A DNA stretch of 64,000 nucleotides, from NCBI GenBank assembly GCA_026195905.1, contig JAPHRE010000063.1, positions 1 through 64,000 on the forward strand, read 5' to 3'. Below are positions 1 through 9,250 of the stretch, piece by piece. The notes under the pieces were generated by a model, which was not told the origin of the DNA, did not search any database, and saw only the letters and a program-made list of their open reading frames with translations. The stretch is from Pseudopelagicola sp. (GTDB lineage Bacteria > Pseudomonadota > Alphaproteobacteria > Rhodobacterales > Rhodobacteraceae). Numbering within the stretch: the stretch's first letter is position 1; each line of letters starts with the position of its first letter. The position numbers and the translations under genes were made by a program.

Positions 1-542
1 AAATCTCCAACGATACGACCGAGCCAGGCAAAAATCTCCGGCCGCGTCATTAGAAAAAAATACAGCACCCCGATAAAAGTCAGCATTTGGCCCAACACCC
101 TCGGCGCAAATACAAGCGCATCACGCGCCGTTGGCACGTCAATCGCCGGCGACTCCTTATCGCCTCCCTTGCCCTCTGGGTTAACCGTCGACTCCACGCG
201 CTCAACCATCTCGTCCAGCCCAAGAAGCATCCGGCGCAGTTCTTGCACCTCCGATCTAACCTCGAACCAGATGCGCGGGGCAATCTCGATCGCGCGCGAC
301 ACATAAGGCTCTGCAAACACCACCACCACCGCAGCACAGGCCACCCCGATCAAAACCGACAGAAGCGACGACGCCGCAGGCCGCACCCCAAGGCTTTCGA
401 ACCAATTGACGAGGGGCGACAAAATGATGCCAAACACCAAGGCGGTCACCACCGGGCCAAAAAACGTCTGACCCAATTCCAAGGCAGCAATCGTCACCGT
501 GATGGCGCTCGTCCAGAGCAATAATCTCAAAGGGTTGGTCAT
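1..542 (-). CDS. AI-2E family transporter, N-terminal part (cut by window edge)
   Basis: The minus-strand frame from the ATG at 540-542 stays open to base 1, giving about 180 residues of an integral membrane protein with its C-terminus outside the window. The start reads MTNPLRLLLWTSAITVTIAA. It is followed by a second hydrophobic pair (GPVVTALVFGIILSPLVNWF, then SSLLSVLIGVACAAVVVVFA), a charged soluble helix with ARRMLLG-like and EMVERVES character, and a further membrane segment near the edge (MLTFIGVLYFFLM). This order matches the AI-2E/PerM transporter family, whose members are about 350 residues and export diverse small solutes. The substrate cannot be read from sequence. The family call is firm; the role is not. 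Confidence 0.8.
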   Translation of the reverse strand, partial: MTNPLRLLLWTSAITVTIAALELGQTFFGPVVTALVFGIILSPLVNWFESLGVRPAASSLLSVLIGVACAAVVVVFAEPYVSRAIEIAPRIWFEVRSEVQELRRMLLGLDEMVERVESTVNPEGKGGDKESPAIDVPTARDALVFAPRVLGQMLTFIGVLYFFLMTRPEIFAWLGRIVGD

Positions 543-716
543 AATCTCTATCCTTTTTTCCCGTTTCGGGCCTGCCGCGCTGGCCCGCCACGCCCCGCAT
601 CCACGACGTCAAAGACGACATCGAACCCTGGGTCTGCATTGGCTATCCAACCCCTCGACCATCACTTTGGTTCCGGCATCTTTCCGCACGGTGTCAGAGA
701 AAATTCGGTTTTGGAC

Positions 717-741
717 GGAACATTCTGTCGGCCGATGCGTT
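717..741 (+). promoter_or_regulatory. Candidate EcfG-type (general stress) promoter, GGAAC-N16-CGTT
   Basis: GGAAC at 717-721 and CGTT at 738-741 are separated by exactly 16 bases, about 30 bases before the ATG at 771. This is the consensus of the alphaproteobacterial general-stress ECF sigma factor EcfG. The downstream genes (DUF883 and a small holin-like membrane protein) are of the type often found in stress regulons. Many Rhodobacterales are thought to lack EcfG, so another ECF factor could be the user. Confidence 0.45.
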
Positions 742-770
742 GGGAGGATGAACACGAAAGGAGAAACCAA

Positions 771-1064
771 ATGCCTAAGAATGCTCAAACCGCAAAAACC
801 GAAGACATTGCCGCCCAATTCGAAACCCTGCGCGAAGACGTGGCCAAGCTGACCGAGATTGTCTCCGAAGTTTCCGCCGCCAAAGTCGATAGCGCCAAGG
901 CATCGGCCAAGAAAAACGCCGAAGCCAACATGGAAAGGCTCTCGCAAAACGCGACCCATTACAAAACCATGACCGAAGACAGCATCCGCAAACAGCCTGT
1001 GATGGCCACTGCGGTCGCCGCAACGCTCGGCTTTGCCGTCGGCTATCTTGCCAACCGCAGCTAA
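771..1064 (+). CDS. DUF883 (ElaB/YqjD-like) membrane-anchored small protein
   Basis: This 97-residue protein has a long charged amphipathic helix (residues about 5-70, rich in Ala, Lys and Glu) followed by a C-terminal hydrophobic anchor, VMATAVAATLGFAVGYLANR. That is the DUF883 layout of E. coli ElaB/YqjD, stationary-phase inner-membrane proteins. The ATG at 771 is chosen because AAAGGAG lies about 8 bases upstream and the protein aligns from this Met. It is followed after 4 bases by a holin-like gene, so the two are probably co-transcribed from the GGAAC-N16-CGTT promoter match at 717-741. A role in stress or membrane attachment is inferred from the family. Confidence 0.8.
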   Translation: MPKNAQTAKTEDIAAQFETLREDVAKLTEIVSEVSAAKVDSAKASAKKNAEANMERLSQNATHYKTMTEDSIRKQPVMATAVAATLGFAVGYLANRS

Positions 1065-1068
1065 GCCC

Positions 1069-1410
1069 ATGCTCTCGCGGATCGCATATCTTCTCGAGGA
1101 CAAGCTGCGCCGGGCCATTTTCTGGTCCGCCGCAGCGGTCGCGGTCGCGGTCGGCGCAGGTCTGGCCACGCTGGCGGGACTTGCCGCGCTGGCCGAAGCC
1201 GGCTTGTCAGAGGCGCTACGCCTGCTGGTGGTAAGCTGCGTCTGGTTCGGGATCGGCGGGCTTTTGGCATTGGTCGCCACGGCCAAAGGCGCGCGCCCAA
1301 CCTCCCGGCAATCCGCGCAGCCCCGTCCGGCGACAACTGGCCTTGCCGAGGCGTTTAGCGCCGGATTTTCCGAAGGCGCAACCTCGGCCAACCGCCAAAC
1401 CAGCCGCTAA
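1069..1410 (+). CDS. Small two-helix membrane protein (phage-holin superfamily 3_6-like)
   Basis: A 113-residue protein. A short basic N-terminus (MLSRIAYLLEDKLRR) precedes two hydrophobic helices, AIFWSAAAVAVAVGAGLATL and LRLLVVSCVWFGIGGLLALV, and then a polar tail rich in Ala, Thr, Ser and Arg. The two-helix pattern and the position right after a DUF883 gene resemble the small holin-superfamily proteins often paired with DUF883/YqjD in proteobacteria. They are envelope proteins, not phage genes, and no prophage is nearby. The start at 1069 lies 4 bases after the DUF883 stop, implying one operon. Function is unknown. Confidence 0.65.
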   Translation: MLSRIAYLLEDKLRRAIFWSAAAVAVAVGAGLATLAGLAALAEAGLSEALRLLVVSCVWFGIGGLLALVATAKGARPTSRQSAQPRPATTGLAEAFSAGFSEGATSANRQTSR

Positions 1411-1720
1411 TACGCCCACGGCCTCCCCGCGCCCCCACCATGCCGGGGGTGCCGCGACAAACCTCCCCTCCCAGGGGCCGTGATCGCGGCGGGCAATCCG
1501 ATAAACAAGATCGCGGAGACAAAGAAGGTTAGCGCATCAAGCAATGGCGCTCGAAAACGGGATCCGAACGATCCTTAGAGATCGCATGAAGGCCGGACAC
1601 GAGCATCGATCAGCCCCACCCTGCTTTCCATGAGAACACCTTTTGTAACCAAAGCTGTAACGACAGAACGGACACAAGCCCCTGATTGCAAGGCTTTTCT
1701 TTAATTTCAAAGGGATGAGA
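1411..1720. other. 310-base stretch without a recognisable gene
   Basis: This lies between the holin-like gene and the first tRNA-Val. I found no plausible coding frame with a ribosome site and no strong hairpin with a T-run. The first 80 bases are C-rich and the last 100 are more AT-rich. Part of it must hold the 3' processing and termination region of tRNA-Val(TAC). Confidence 0.4.
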
Positions 1721-1796
<76 letters not shown>

Positions 1797-1866
1797 GATG
1801 AGCGTCTTATTAGCCGCGAGCGCTAGGGTGTTCAACAAGAATTTTCATTCGATCCAAGAAAACGAA

Positions 1867-1898
1867 AAAGGGCGCTCAAACCTCTCGGTGAGCGCCCT
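1867..1898 (-). terminator. Rho-independent terminator of tRNA-Val(CAC)
   Basis: A perfect 11-bp inverted repeat (AAGGGCGCTCA / TGAGCGCCCTT) with a 10-base loop lies just beyond the tRNA at 1905-1979. On the minus strand it is followed by CTTTTTCGTT. It separates the two tRNA-Val genes into two transcription units. Confidence 0.85.
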
Positions 1899-1904
1899 TG
1901 AATC

Positions 1905-1979
1905 TGGTGGGTGATAAGAGATTTGAACTCCTGACATCTTCGATGTGAACGAAGCGCTCTACCACTGAGCTAATCACCC
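1905..1979 (-). tRNA. tRNA-Val (anticodon CAC)
   Basis: A 75-base cloverleaf on the minus strand starting GGGTGATTAGCTCAGTGG. The anticodon stem is CTTCG/CGAAG and the loop TTCACAT gives anticodon CAC (valine). CCA is encoded. The anticodon stem equals that of the neighbouring tRNA-Val(TAC), while the acceptor stems differ (GGGTGAT versus GGGTCGT). The two look like an old duplication that diverged to cover GTG codons. Confidence 0.96.
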
Positions 1980-1998
1980 GGTGCCGCGCTATCTAGCC

Positions 1999-2451
1999 TC
2001 ACTCGGCTGCGTCCGCAACCCCTACTTTCGGAGCCTCCGGTGCCTTTTTCGGTTGGCGCACACGCACGTTCATCACCTTGCCGTTCGACACCACCTTGGC
2101 GCGCTGCACCTTCATTTTACCGAAAGGCCGCAGGTTCAATTCCCGCCCCTCGTCAAGCGCCTCGCCAAGCACCGCAAGCATCGCTTCGACCGTCGGTTTG
2201 GCAAAGCGTTTCTTGATGCCCGAGCGTTCGACAACCATGTCGATCAGCTCTTTTTTCTTGAGTTCGGGACCGGCGACAACGGGTTTGGCTTCGTTGACGA
2301 CAACCGGCTTGGCCGCTGTGGTGCTTGCGGTTTTGCGCGGGGTCGCGGCGCTCTTTGCCGTGCTGGTCTTGCTGCTTGTCGCTTTTCTGGTTGTGCTGCT
2401 CGCGGCTTTGCTCGTCGTGCTCTTGGCGCGGGTCGTGGTCGTTCTTGCCAT
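1999..2451 (-). CDS. HU-family DNA-binding protein with histone-like N-terminal tail
   Basis: 150 residues. Residues about 64-150 (LKKKELIDMVVERSGIKK onward, with RPFGKMKVQRAKV and KVMNVRVR in the arm region) form an HU/IHF fold that binds and bends DNA as a dimer. Residues 1-62 are a low-complexity tail of Thr, Ser, Ala and Lys (MARTTTTRAKSTTSKAASS), resembling the lysine- and alanine-rich tails of eukaryotic H1 and of some bacterial HU variants. Canonical HU is about 90 residues, so the tail adds roughly 65%. The gene stands alone, divergent from the S74-domain gene. It is probably a nucleoid protein whose tail adds non-specific DNA contacts; the tail's role is inference. Confidence 0.88.
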   Translation of the reverse strand: MARTTTTRAKSTTSKAASSTTRKATSSKTSTAKSAATPRKTASTTAAKPVVVNEAKPVVAGPELKKKELIDMVVERSGIKKRFAKPTVEAMLAVLGEALDEGRELNLRPFGKMKVQRAKVVSNGKVMNVRVRQPKKAPEAPKVGVADAAE

Positions 2452-2576
2452 CTTGGACTCACCTCACTGTTTTCAGTTTGGAAACAAGCTATCAGCACAG
2501 CAGCGTTGACTCCACCCCGCTTTTGGAGAACGCTGAAAACATATCTCAAAAACGGCACCTCTGGGGGGAGGATATC

Positions 2577-3005
2577 ATGCGTAAACACCTGACCGCGACC
2601 CTGCTCGCCGCGTCTCTGACCGCCACAACCGCGATCGCCGGCCCGCCTGTGGCCCCGGTGATCTCGTCGCAATCCGTCGCCGCCGACGCCACCAAGGCCG
2701 AGGTGGATCGCGGCCTCATCGCCGCGCTCGCCTTTTCCGTGATCCTCGTCGCGATCTCCGCCGGTAGCGCGCCCGCACCCGTCCCAAGCGACAGCCGCCT
2801 CAAAACGGATATCGCCCCGGTTGGCACCGCGCCCAACGGCCTGACCCTCTATAATTTCCGCTACAAAGGCTCCGACGCGCTCTATCAGGGCGTGATGGCC
2901 CAAGATGTCCTCGCCCACACGCCCGAAGCGGTCGTAACTATGGCCAATGGCTACTACGCCGTGAACTACGACATGCTCGGCCTTGAGATGACCCGCATCG
3001 ACTGA
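2577..3005 (+). CDS. Secreted protein with C-terminal S74-type intramolecular chaperone domain
   Basis: 142 residues. Residues 1-21 (MRKHLTATLLAASLTATTAIA) form a Sec signal peptide. A hydrophobic helix at about 46-62 (LIAALAFSVILVAISAG) follows. Residues 71-142 (SDSRLKTDI, then GLTLYNF, GVMAQDVL and VNYDMLG) match the Peptidase_S74 / tail-fibre chaperone domain. The Ser71...Lys76 pair has the five-residue spacing of the catalytic Ser/Lys dyad of self-cleaving endosialidase chaperones. Such domains usually end long phage or adhesin fibres; here almost nothing precedes it and no phage genes are near. The start at 2577 has GGGGGGAGG just upstream. The function is unknown. Confidence 0.7.
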   Translation: MRKHLTATLLAASLTATTAIAGPPVAPVISSQSVAADATKAEVDRGLIAALAFSVILVAISAGSAPAPVPSDSRLKTDIAPVGTAPNGLTLYNFRYKGSDALYQGVMAQDVLAHTPEAVVTMANGYYAVNYDMLGLEMTRID

Positions 3006-3026
3006 TCCGGCAATATCCGAAACGAC

Positions 3027-3060
3027 AAAGGGCGCGGATCTCTCCGCGCCCTTTTCTTTT
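3027..3060. terminator. Bidirectional terminator between S74-domain gene and lon
   Basis: The inverted repeat GGGCGCGGA / TCCGCGCCC is flanked by AAA on one side and CTTTTCTTTT on the other. It lies between two convergent genes and can end transcription from both. Confidence 0.85.
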
Positions 3061-3076
3061 CTCGGTATGGCGCGGC

Positions 3077-5473
3077 TTAATGCGCCGTGGCGCCCGCCTT
3101 TTCGTCGCGGGCAAGTGCGGCGGCGATTTCTGCCGCCTCGTCCCATTCGATCGACTCCGGCTCACGCACCAGCGCCAGTTTGAGCACATCACGCACATGG
3201 GCGACCGGAATGATCTCCAGCCCGTCTTTGACGTTGTCGGGGATCTCTACGAGGTCTTTCTCGTTCTCCTCGGGGATGAGCACCGTCTTGACCCCGCCCC
3301 GAAGTGCCGCGAGGAGCTTCTCCTTGAGACCGCCAATCGCAGAGGCATTGCCGCGCAGCGTGACCTCGCCGGTCATGGCAATATCCTTGCGCACCGGAAT
3401 CCCCGTGAGCGTCGAGACAATCGCCGTCACCATCGCAAGACCCGCCGACGGCCCGTCCTTGGGCGTCGCCCCGTCCGGCACATGCACGTGAATGTCCCAC
3501 TTATCAAACAGCGGCGGCTTGACCCCGATCTGCGGCGCGATAGAGCGCACATAGCTTGAGGCCGCGTCGATGGATTCCTTCATCACATCGCCAAGTTTCC
3601 CCGTCGTCTTCATCCGCCCCTTGCCCGGCAGGCGCAGCGCCTCGATAGACAAAAGGTCGCCGCCGACGCTGGTATAGGCCAGCCCGGTGACGACACCGAC
3701 CTGATCTTCCTTCTCGGCCAACCCATAGCGGAATTTCTTCACCCCAAGGAAATCGTCGAGGTTCTCCGCCGTCACAGCGACCGCCTCGGCCTCGCCTTTG
3801 ACGATCTTGGTCACCGCCTTACGCGCCAGTTTCCCAAGCTCACGCTCAAGGTTCCGCACCCCGGCTTCGCGAGTATAGGTGCGGATCATCTCCATCAACG
3901 CCTCTGGCTCGATCGAGAATTCATTGGCCTTGAGACCATGATTCTTGACCTGTTTGGGGATCAAATGGCGCGTGGCAATCTCGGCCTTTTCTTCCTCGGT
4001 ATAGCCTGCAAGCGGAATGATCTCCATCCGATCAAGAAGGGGCCCCGGCATGTTGTAGCTATTGGCCGTGGTGAGGAACATCACGTTCGACAGATCATAT
4101 TCGACCTCAAGGTAATGGTCCACAAAGGTGCCGTTCTGCTCGGGGTCGAGCACCTCGAGCATCGCCGACGCCGGATCGCCGCGGAAATCCTGCCCCATCT
4201 TGTCGATCTCATCGAGAAGGATAAGCGGGTTCGTGGTTTTCGCCTTCTTCAGCGCCTGAATGATCTTGCCCGGCATCGACCCGATATAGGTTCGCCGGTG
4301 GCCGCGAATTTCGCTCTCATCGCGCACACCGCCCAACGAAATACGAATAAATTCACGCCCCGTGGCATTGGCCACCGATTTCCCGAGCGACGTTTTACCA
4401 ACCCCCGGAGGCCCAACAAGGCACAGAATCGGCCCCTTGAGCTTGGCCGAGCGTTGCTGCACCGCGAGGTATTCGACAATGCGCTCTTTGACCTTCTCAA
4501 GCCCGTAATGATCCTCATCAAGGATGGTTTCGGCCCGGCCAAGGTCTTTCTTGACGCGGGATTTCTTACCCCACGGGATCGACAGCATCCAGTCGAGATA
4601 GTTGCGCACGACCGTCGCCTCAGCGCTCATCGGGCTCATATTCTTGAGCTTCTTAAGCTCCGCCTCGGCCTTTTCCCTGGCCTCTTTCGAGAGCTTGGTC
4701 TTGGCAATTTTTTCTTCGAGTTCCGCGATTTCGCCTTCGCCGTCCTCGCCGTCGCCAAGCTCCTTCTGAATGGCCTTCATCTGCTCATTCAGATAATATT
4801 CGCGCTGTGTGCGCTCCATCTGGCTCTTGACGCGCGTCTTGATCTTCTTCTCGACCTGAAGAACGCTCATCTCGCCCTGCATCAGGCCATAGACCTTCTC
4901 AAGCCGCTCGCTGACCGAAAGCGTCTCAAGAAGCTCCTGCTTCTGGTCAACCTCGATGCCAAGATGCCCCGCAACAAGATCGGCGAGCTTTTGCGGCTCA
5001 ACCGTCTCGGAGACCGCCGAAAGCGCCTCTTCGGGGATGTTTTTCTTGATCTTGGCATAGCGTTCGAACTCGTCCGTCACCGTGCGCAAAAGCGCCTCGA
5101 TGGTGGCCGCATCGCCCGGAAGCTCTGTAAGATATTCGGCTTCGGCCTCGAAAAACTCATCGTTTTCAAGGAAGTCCGTGATCTGCACACGGCTGACGCC
5201 TTCGACAAGAACCTTCACGGTCCCATCGGGCAGCTTCAAAAGCTGAAGCACATTGGCCAACACGCCAGCGCGGTAAATGCCGTTCGCATCCGGATCGTCC
5301 TCGGCGGGATCAATCTGGCTCGAAAGCAGGATTTGCTTGTCATCCGCCATGACGGCTTCGAGCGCCCGCACAGATTTGTCGCGCCCCACGAAAAGCGGCA
5401 CGATCATGTGCGGGAACACCACGATATCACGCAGCGGCAGCACAGGATAAGAAGAATTGAGAGGCTCTTGCAT
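3077..5473 (-). CDS. lon: ATP-dependent endopeptidase Lon
   Basis: 798 residues, close to the 784 of E. coli Lon. An N-terminal LAN domain ([20 protein letters not shown]), a coiled-coil middle, and an AAA+ module with Walker A GPPGVGKT and sensor motifs precede the C-terminal protease domain. Its Ser/Lys dyad is Ser676 in PKDGPSAG and Lys719 in GGLKEK, at the standard 43-residue spacing. Lon degrades damaged and short-lived regulatory proteins in the cytoplasm. I chose the ATG at 5471-5473 because AAGGACC lies before it and the LAN domain starts right after; an upstream extension to 5581 would add 36 unconserved residues. Single gene, ending at the shared terminator at 3027-3060. Confidence 0.97.
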   Translation of the reverse strand: MQEPLNSSYPVLPLRDIVVFPHMIVPLFVGRDKSVRALEAVMADDKQILLSSQIDPAEDDPDANGIYRAGVLANVLQLLKLPDGTVKVLVEGVSRVQITDFLENDEFFEAEAEYLTELPGDAATIEALLRTVTDEFERYAKIKKNIPEEALSAVSETVEPQKLADLVAGHLGIEVDQKQELLETLSVSERLEKVYGLMQGEMSVLQVEKKIKTRVKSQMERTQREYYLNEQMKAIQKELGDGEDGEGEIAELEEKIAKTKLSKEAREKAEAELKKLKNMSPMSAEATVVRNYLDWMLSIPWGKKSRVKKDLGRAETILDEDHYGLEKVKERIVEYLAVQQRSAKLKGPILCLVGPPGVGKTSLGKSVANATGREFIRISLGGVRDESEIRGHRRTYIGSMPGKIIQALKKAKTTNPLILLDEIDKMGQDFRGDPASAMLEVLDPEQNGTFVDHYLEVEYDLSNVMFLTTANSYNMPGPLLDRMEIIPLAGYTEEEKAEIATRHLIPKQVKNHGLKANEFSIEPEALMEMIRTYTREAGVRNLERELGKLARKAVTKIVKGEAEAVAVTAENLDDFLGVKKFRYGLAEKEDQVGVVTGLAYTSVGGDLLSIEALRLPGKGRMKTTGKLGDVMKESIDAASSYVRSIAPQIGVKPPLFDKWDIHVHVPDGATPKDGPSAGLAMVTAIVSTLTGIPVRKDIAMTGEVTLRGNASAIGGLKEKLLAALRGGVKTVLIPEENEKDLVEIPDNVKDGLEIIPVAHVRDVLKLALVREPESIEWDEAAEIAAALARDEKAGATAH

Positions 5474-5759
5474 ACTCGGTCCTTGTTCTTGGCAAAACGA
5501 CACGGGCCCCATACGCGGCAGCCCATTGGCCGTTTCCGTTTCCTCGCAGATTAAAGTGGGGCACCACCCCGCCAGTTTCAACTGCTCCGTTCAGGTCGAC
5601 CCACAATGCCGCCCCTATTCGGGAGCCACAAGGCGCGAATTCCGGCAATCTGTGAAAAATTCATCTTGATCGCCAGGATCGGCGCCGATGCGCTGCATGT
5701 GGACAGCATCAAGGGCCAAGGCTATCGTCGCACGACCCCATCCCCGACCGCCGGTCCCC

Positions 5760-6686
5760 ATGTCCCATTCGCCCCAATCCCTGCGCCTTGCCGCCATCGT
5801 CGTGACGATGAACCGCCCCGACCAGATCCGCGTGACTGTCGCTCGACTGCACGCGGAAGGCGTTGATTGTCTCGTGATCGTGGACAATGGTTCGGATCAG
5901 GAAACCCGCGATTGGCTGCAAAGCCTTGAGAATGACCAAACCCTGATTCTGCTGTCGGATCGCAATCTCGGTGGCGCAGGCGGCTTTGCCCGCGCCATAA
6001 CCGCGGCCCGCGAGGCGTTCGATCCTGACTGGATGGTGTTGATGGACGATGACGCCCGCCCCGATCCCGGCACCATCGCCGCGTTTCGCCGGATGGAGCG
6101 CACCGGCTGGGACGCGCTGGCCGGGGCCGCCTATTATCCCGATGGCACGATCTGCGACATGAACCGCCCCGTGGTCAACCGCCTGCCCGGCCCCGGCTTT
6201 GTCCCGACGCATCTTGCGCCCGAGGACTACGCCCGCCCCCATATGCGCCGGGTCGCCGCGTCATCTTTCGTGGGCCTGTTCCTGTCGCGCACGACCGTGC
6301 AAACCCTTGGCCTGCCTGACGAAAAGCTCTTTCTCTACATGGAGGACGGGCTTTATACCCTCGCCCTGACCCGCGCAGGGCTTCGCCTGGGCTTTGCCCC
6401 AAAGCTGCGCTTTACCCATGACTGCAAGACCTTCACAGGCCGCAAAACCGGCTTTCGCCCGGTCTGGAAGGCCTATTACTATCATCGCAACCTGTTGATT
6501 TTTTACCGCCGCGCTATGGGACCGCTGTTTTGGCCCGCGCTGGCCTACCTGCTCCCCAAATGGCTCTTGAAGGCACGCGCCCAAAAAGGCGACGCAGGCG
6601 CCTACCTGCACTATCTGCGCCGCGCTATTTTTGACGGGCTACGCGGTCGGATCGGCACCGGCCCGGTTGAGGACGGCGAAGTCTAA
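5760..6686 (+). CDS. Family 2 glycosyltransferase
   Basis: 308 residues. It opens with the GT-A start pattern [28 protein letters not shown] and the metal/sugar-nucleotide motif MDDDARPDP follow at about residues 95-105, and GLFLSR and EDGLYTLAL lie in the acceptor region. The pattern resembles rhamnosyl- or galactofuranosyl-type GT2 enzymes that build polysaccharide or O-antigen chains. A hydrophobic stretch at [13 protein letters not shown] may touch the membrane. It stands alone, divergent from lon, and its 3' end overlaps the convergent tgt gene by 4 bases. The sugar donor cannot be told. Confidence 0.85.
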   Translation: MSHSPQSLRLAAIVVTMNRPDQIRVTVARLHAEGVDCLVIVDNGSDQETRDWLQSLENDQTLILLSDRNLGGAGGFARAITAAREAFDPDWMVLMDDDARPDPGTIAAFRRMERTGWDALAGAAYYPDGTICDMNRPVVNRLPGPGFVPTHLAPEDYARPHMRRVAASSFVGLFLSRTTVQTLGLPDEKLFLYMEDGLYTLALTRAGLRLGFAPKLRFTHDCKTFTGRKTGFRPVWKAYYYHRNLLIFYRRAMGPLFWPALAYLLPKWLLKARAQKGDAGAYLHYLRRAIFDGLRGRIGTGPVEDGEV

Positions 6687-7813
6687 ACCGGCTCGATATC
6701 GCCAAGGGCACGGGTTGCATGGAACTCCGCCTCCCATGCCGCGAACGTCCCCGCGTCGATCGCATCGCGCATCCCCTGCATGATCTCCTGAAAGTAATGC
6801 AGGTTGTGCCACGTAAGCAGCATCCCCGAGATCATCTCGCCCGCCCGGAACACATGATGCAGATAGGCGCGGCTATAGCTTGAACAGGCCGGACAGGTGC
6901 AATGCTCGTCCAAGGGGCGCGGATCATCCGCATGGCGCGCGTTCTTGATATTGACCTGCCCCCGCCGGGTCCAGGCCTGGCCGGTGCGCCCCGACCGGCT
7001 CGGCAACACGCAATCCATCATATCAATGCCACGTTTGACCGCGCCGACAATATCATCCGGCTTGCCCACCCCCATAAGATAGCGAGGCCGGTCCTGCGGC
7101 AAAAACCCCGGCGCATAATCAAGACAGTTGAACATCGCCGCCTGCCCCTCGCCAACCGCCAGCCCGCCAATGGCATAGCCATCAAAGCCGATGTTTTTAA
7201 GCGCCTCGGCGCTCTCCTCGCGAAAATCGCGCTCCAACCCGCCCTGCACAATACCAAAAAGCGCATGGCCGGGCCGATCCCCAAACGCCTCTTTCGACCG
7301 CTCCGCCCACCGCATCGAAAGCCGCATCGACTCGGCAATGCGATCGCGATCCGCCGGAAGCGCCGGGCATTCATCGAAACAAATGACAATATCCGACCCC
7401 AAAAGGCGCTGAATTTCCATCGACCGTTCCGGCGTCAACTCGTGGCGCGACCCGTCGATATGGCTCTTGAAGGTGACGCCTGTCTCGGTGAGCTTGCGCA
7501 GGTCCGCGAGGCTCATAACCTGAAACCCGCCAGAATCCGTCAGGATCGGCCGGTCCCAATTCATGAACTTGTGCAAGCCGCCAAGCCGGTCAATCCGCTC
7601 TGCCGTCGGCCGCAGCATCAGATGATAGGTATTGCCCAATAGGATATCCGCCCCCGTCGCGCGCACGCTCTCGGGCAGCATCGCCTTGACCGTCGCCGCC
7701 GTGCCGACCGGCATAAAGGCAGGAGTGCGAATATCGCCGCGCGGGGTCTGGATGACGCCTTTACGCGCCGCGCCGTCTGTGGCCTGAAGCTCAAAGGAAA
7801 AGCGGGATGTCAT
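6683..7813 (-). CDS. tgt: tRNA-guanine(34) transglycosylase (queuosine synthesis)
   Basis: 376 residues, the normal bacterial length. It exchanges guanine-34 for preQ1 in tRNAs for Asp, Asn, His and Tyr. Visible motifs are [12 protein letters not shown] with the substrate-contact Asp, [16 protein letters not shown] with the nucleophilic Asp in DCV, and the zinc site CTCPAC followed 27 residues later by a His in TWHNLHYF. The ATG at 7811-7813 is chosen because the conserved domain begins within ten residues; the frame stays open further upstream without similarity. Neither queA nor other queuosine genes are in view. Confidence 0.96.
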   Translation of the reverse strand: MTSRFSFELQATDGAARKGVIQTPRGDIRTPAFMPVGTAATVKAMLPESVRATGADILLGNTYHLMLRPTAERIDRLGGLHKFMNWDRPILTDSGGFQVMSLADLRKLTETGVTFKSHIDGSRHELTPERSMEIQRLLGSDIVICFDECPALPADRDRIAESMRLSMRWAERSKEAFGDRPGHALFGIVQGGLERDFREESAEALKNIGFDGYAIGGLAVGEGQAAMFNCLDYAPGFLPQDRPRYLMGVGKPDDIVGAVKRGIDMMDCVLPSRSGRTGQAWTRRGQVNIKNARHADDPRPLDEHCTCPACSSYSRAYLHHVFRAGEMISGMLLTWHNLHYFQEIMQGMRDAIDAGTFAAWEAEFHATRALGDIEPV

Positions 7814-7930
7814 GCGATACCTTTCGGGGTTTTCTTTCTCCAACCACAAAACCGTGGCCTTGTAAAACCGCCCGCCCGCGCGCACTCTGGACCCAAGCGA
7901 CCCTGAGGCGCGATTTTACGGAGAGTTTTC

Positions 7931-8821
7931 ATGACCGAAGATGTTCTTTTCGACCTGCTTGCAAGCAATATCCTCTACCTTCTTGGCGCGATCTTCGTCG
8001 TCCTGTTTATCCTCAAAGGCGTGCGCATCGTACCGCAATCGGAAAAACACGTCGTCGAACGCTTTGGCCGCCTGCAATCGGTGCTTGGGCCGGGCATCAA
8101 CCTGATCGTGCCGTTCCTCGACGTGGTGCGCCATCAGGTCTCGATCCTCGAACGCCAACTCCCCAACGCCAATCAGGACGCCATCACCAAGGACAACGTG
8201 CTGCTTGAGGTGGAAACCTCGGTCTTCTACCGCATCATCGAGCCGGAAAAGACCGTCTACCGGATCCGCGACGTGGACGCCGCCATCGCCACAACCGTCG
8301 CCGGGATCGTGCGCGCCGAGATCGGCATGATGGATCTTGACGATGTGCAGGCCAACCGCGCCAACCTGATCTCGACCATCAAGGAATCGGTCGAATCCGC
8401 CGTGGACGATTGGGGCATCGAAGTAACCCGCGCCGAAATCCTCGACGTGAACCTCGATCAAGCCACCCGCGACGCCATGCTGCAACAGCTCAACGCCGAA
8501 CGCGCCCGCCGCGCCCAGGTGACCGAAGCCGAAGGCACCAAACGCGCCGTGGAACTTGCCTCAGACGCCGAACTTTATGCCGCCGAACAGGCCGCCAAGG
8601 CCCGCAGGATTTCCGCCGACGCAGAGGCCTACGCCACCGAGGTCGTCGCCAAGGCGATTCGTGAAAACGGCATCGAGGCGGCGCAATACCAAGTCGCCCT
8701 GAAACAGGTCGAAGCCCTCAACGCGCTTGGCAACGGAAGCGGCAAACAAACCATCGTCCTGCCCGCCGCCGCGCTCGAAGCCTTTGGCGACGCCTTCAAG
8801 CTCCTGAAGGGCAGCGCATGA
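7931..8821 (+). CDS. SPFH/band-7 membrane protein (QmcA/stomatin type)
   Basis: 296 residues. An N-terminal membrane anchor (ILYLLGAIFVVLFILKGV) is followed by a prohibitin-homology domain (VPQSEKHVVERFGRLQ, GPGINLIVPFLDVV, TKDNVLLEVETSVFYRI). A long Ala/Glu/Arg coiled coil spans about residues 190-250, and the C-terminus is GKQTIVLPA. This is the QmcA-like branch of the SPFH superfamily, which forms large ring assemblies on the inner membrane. It overlaps by 4 bases the next gene, an NfeD-like protein; paralogue/NfeD pairs of this kind are a conserved bacterial operon. GGAGAG lies about 5 bases before the ATG. Confidence 0.93.
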   Translation: MTEDVLFDLLASNILYLLGAIFVVLFILKGVRIVPQSEKHVVERFGRLQSVLGPGINLIVPFLDVVRHQVSILERQLPNANQDAITKDNVLLEVETSVFYRIIEPEKTVYRIRDVDAAIATTVAGIVRAEIGMMDLDDVQANRANLISTIKESVESAVDDWGIEVTRAEILDVNLDQATRDAMLQQLNAERARRAQVTEAEGTKRAVELASDAELYAAEQAAKARRISADAEAYATEVVAKAIRENGIEAAQYQVALKQVEALNALGNGSGKQTIVLPAAALEAFGDAFKLLKGSA

Positions 8822-9105
8822 TGGACCCCCTGCCCCTCTTTGCGACCTGGTGGATCTGGCTCGCGGTCGCGCTTGGCCTTGCCATCCTCGAAGTGCTCGC
8901 CCCCGGCTTTGTCTTTCTCGGCTTTGCCATCGGCGTTGCCCTTGTCGGTCTGCTGCTGCTGATCCCTGCCGCAACGTCCCTGTCGCTCTCGCTCTTGCTG
9001 TTGATCGCGGCGGTGCTGTCGCTGGGGGCATGGCTCCTGCTGCGTCATTTCTTCAACATCCCCGGCAGCACGCCGAAAACCTTCGATCACGATATCAACG
9101 AGTGA
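8818..9105 (+). CDS. NfeD-like short membrane protein
   Basis: 95 residues with two or three hydrophobic helices ([60 protein letters not shown]) and a short polar tail. It starts within the stop of the SPFH gene (ATGATGG), showing translational coupling. It is shorter than YbbK/NfeD-1b proteins, which carry a C-terminal OB-fold; here the OB-fold is missing or reduced to a few residues. It probably acts with the SPFH partner in membrane protein quality control; the exact role is not known. Confidence 0.85.
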   Translation: MMDPLPLFATWWIWLAVALGLAILEVLAPGFVFLGFAIGVALVGLLLLIPAATSLSLSLLLLIAAVLSLGAWLLLRHFFNIPGSTPKTFDHDINE

Positions 9106-9250
9106 TCCGCCCCGCGCGCGCCCTGCGATTTTTTGCCCTCTCCGCACTTCTCTCTTGCGCCGGTTCACAGACAGCTCTTCATGCTGCATCCTGCCCCATG
9201 CGCCACAGGGCGCACCCAAGACCGATTCCCGCTCCAAAGGAGGCCAAGGC

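Noticed and set aside
1033-1068. Longer start of the holin-like gene at 1033
   Set aside because: It would overlap the DUF883 gene by 32 bases; the ATG at 1069 gives the normal gap and a membrane-protein start.
3938-5554. A 538-codon open frame on the plus strand opposite lon
   Set aside because: It is the antisense shadow of the highly conserved lon gene in a GC-rich genome; its translation is rich in Arg, His and Leu without any family motif and has no ribosome site.
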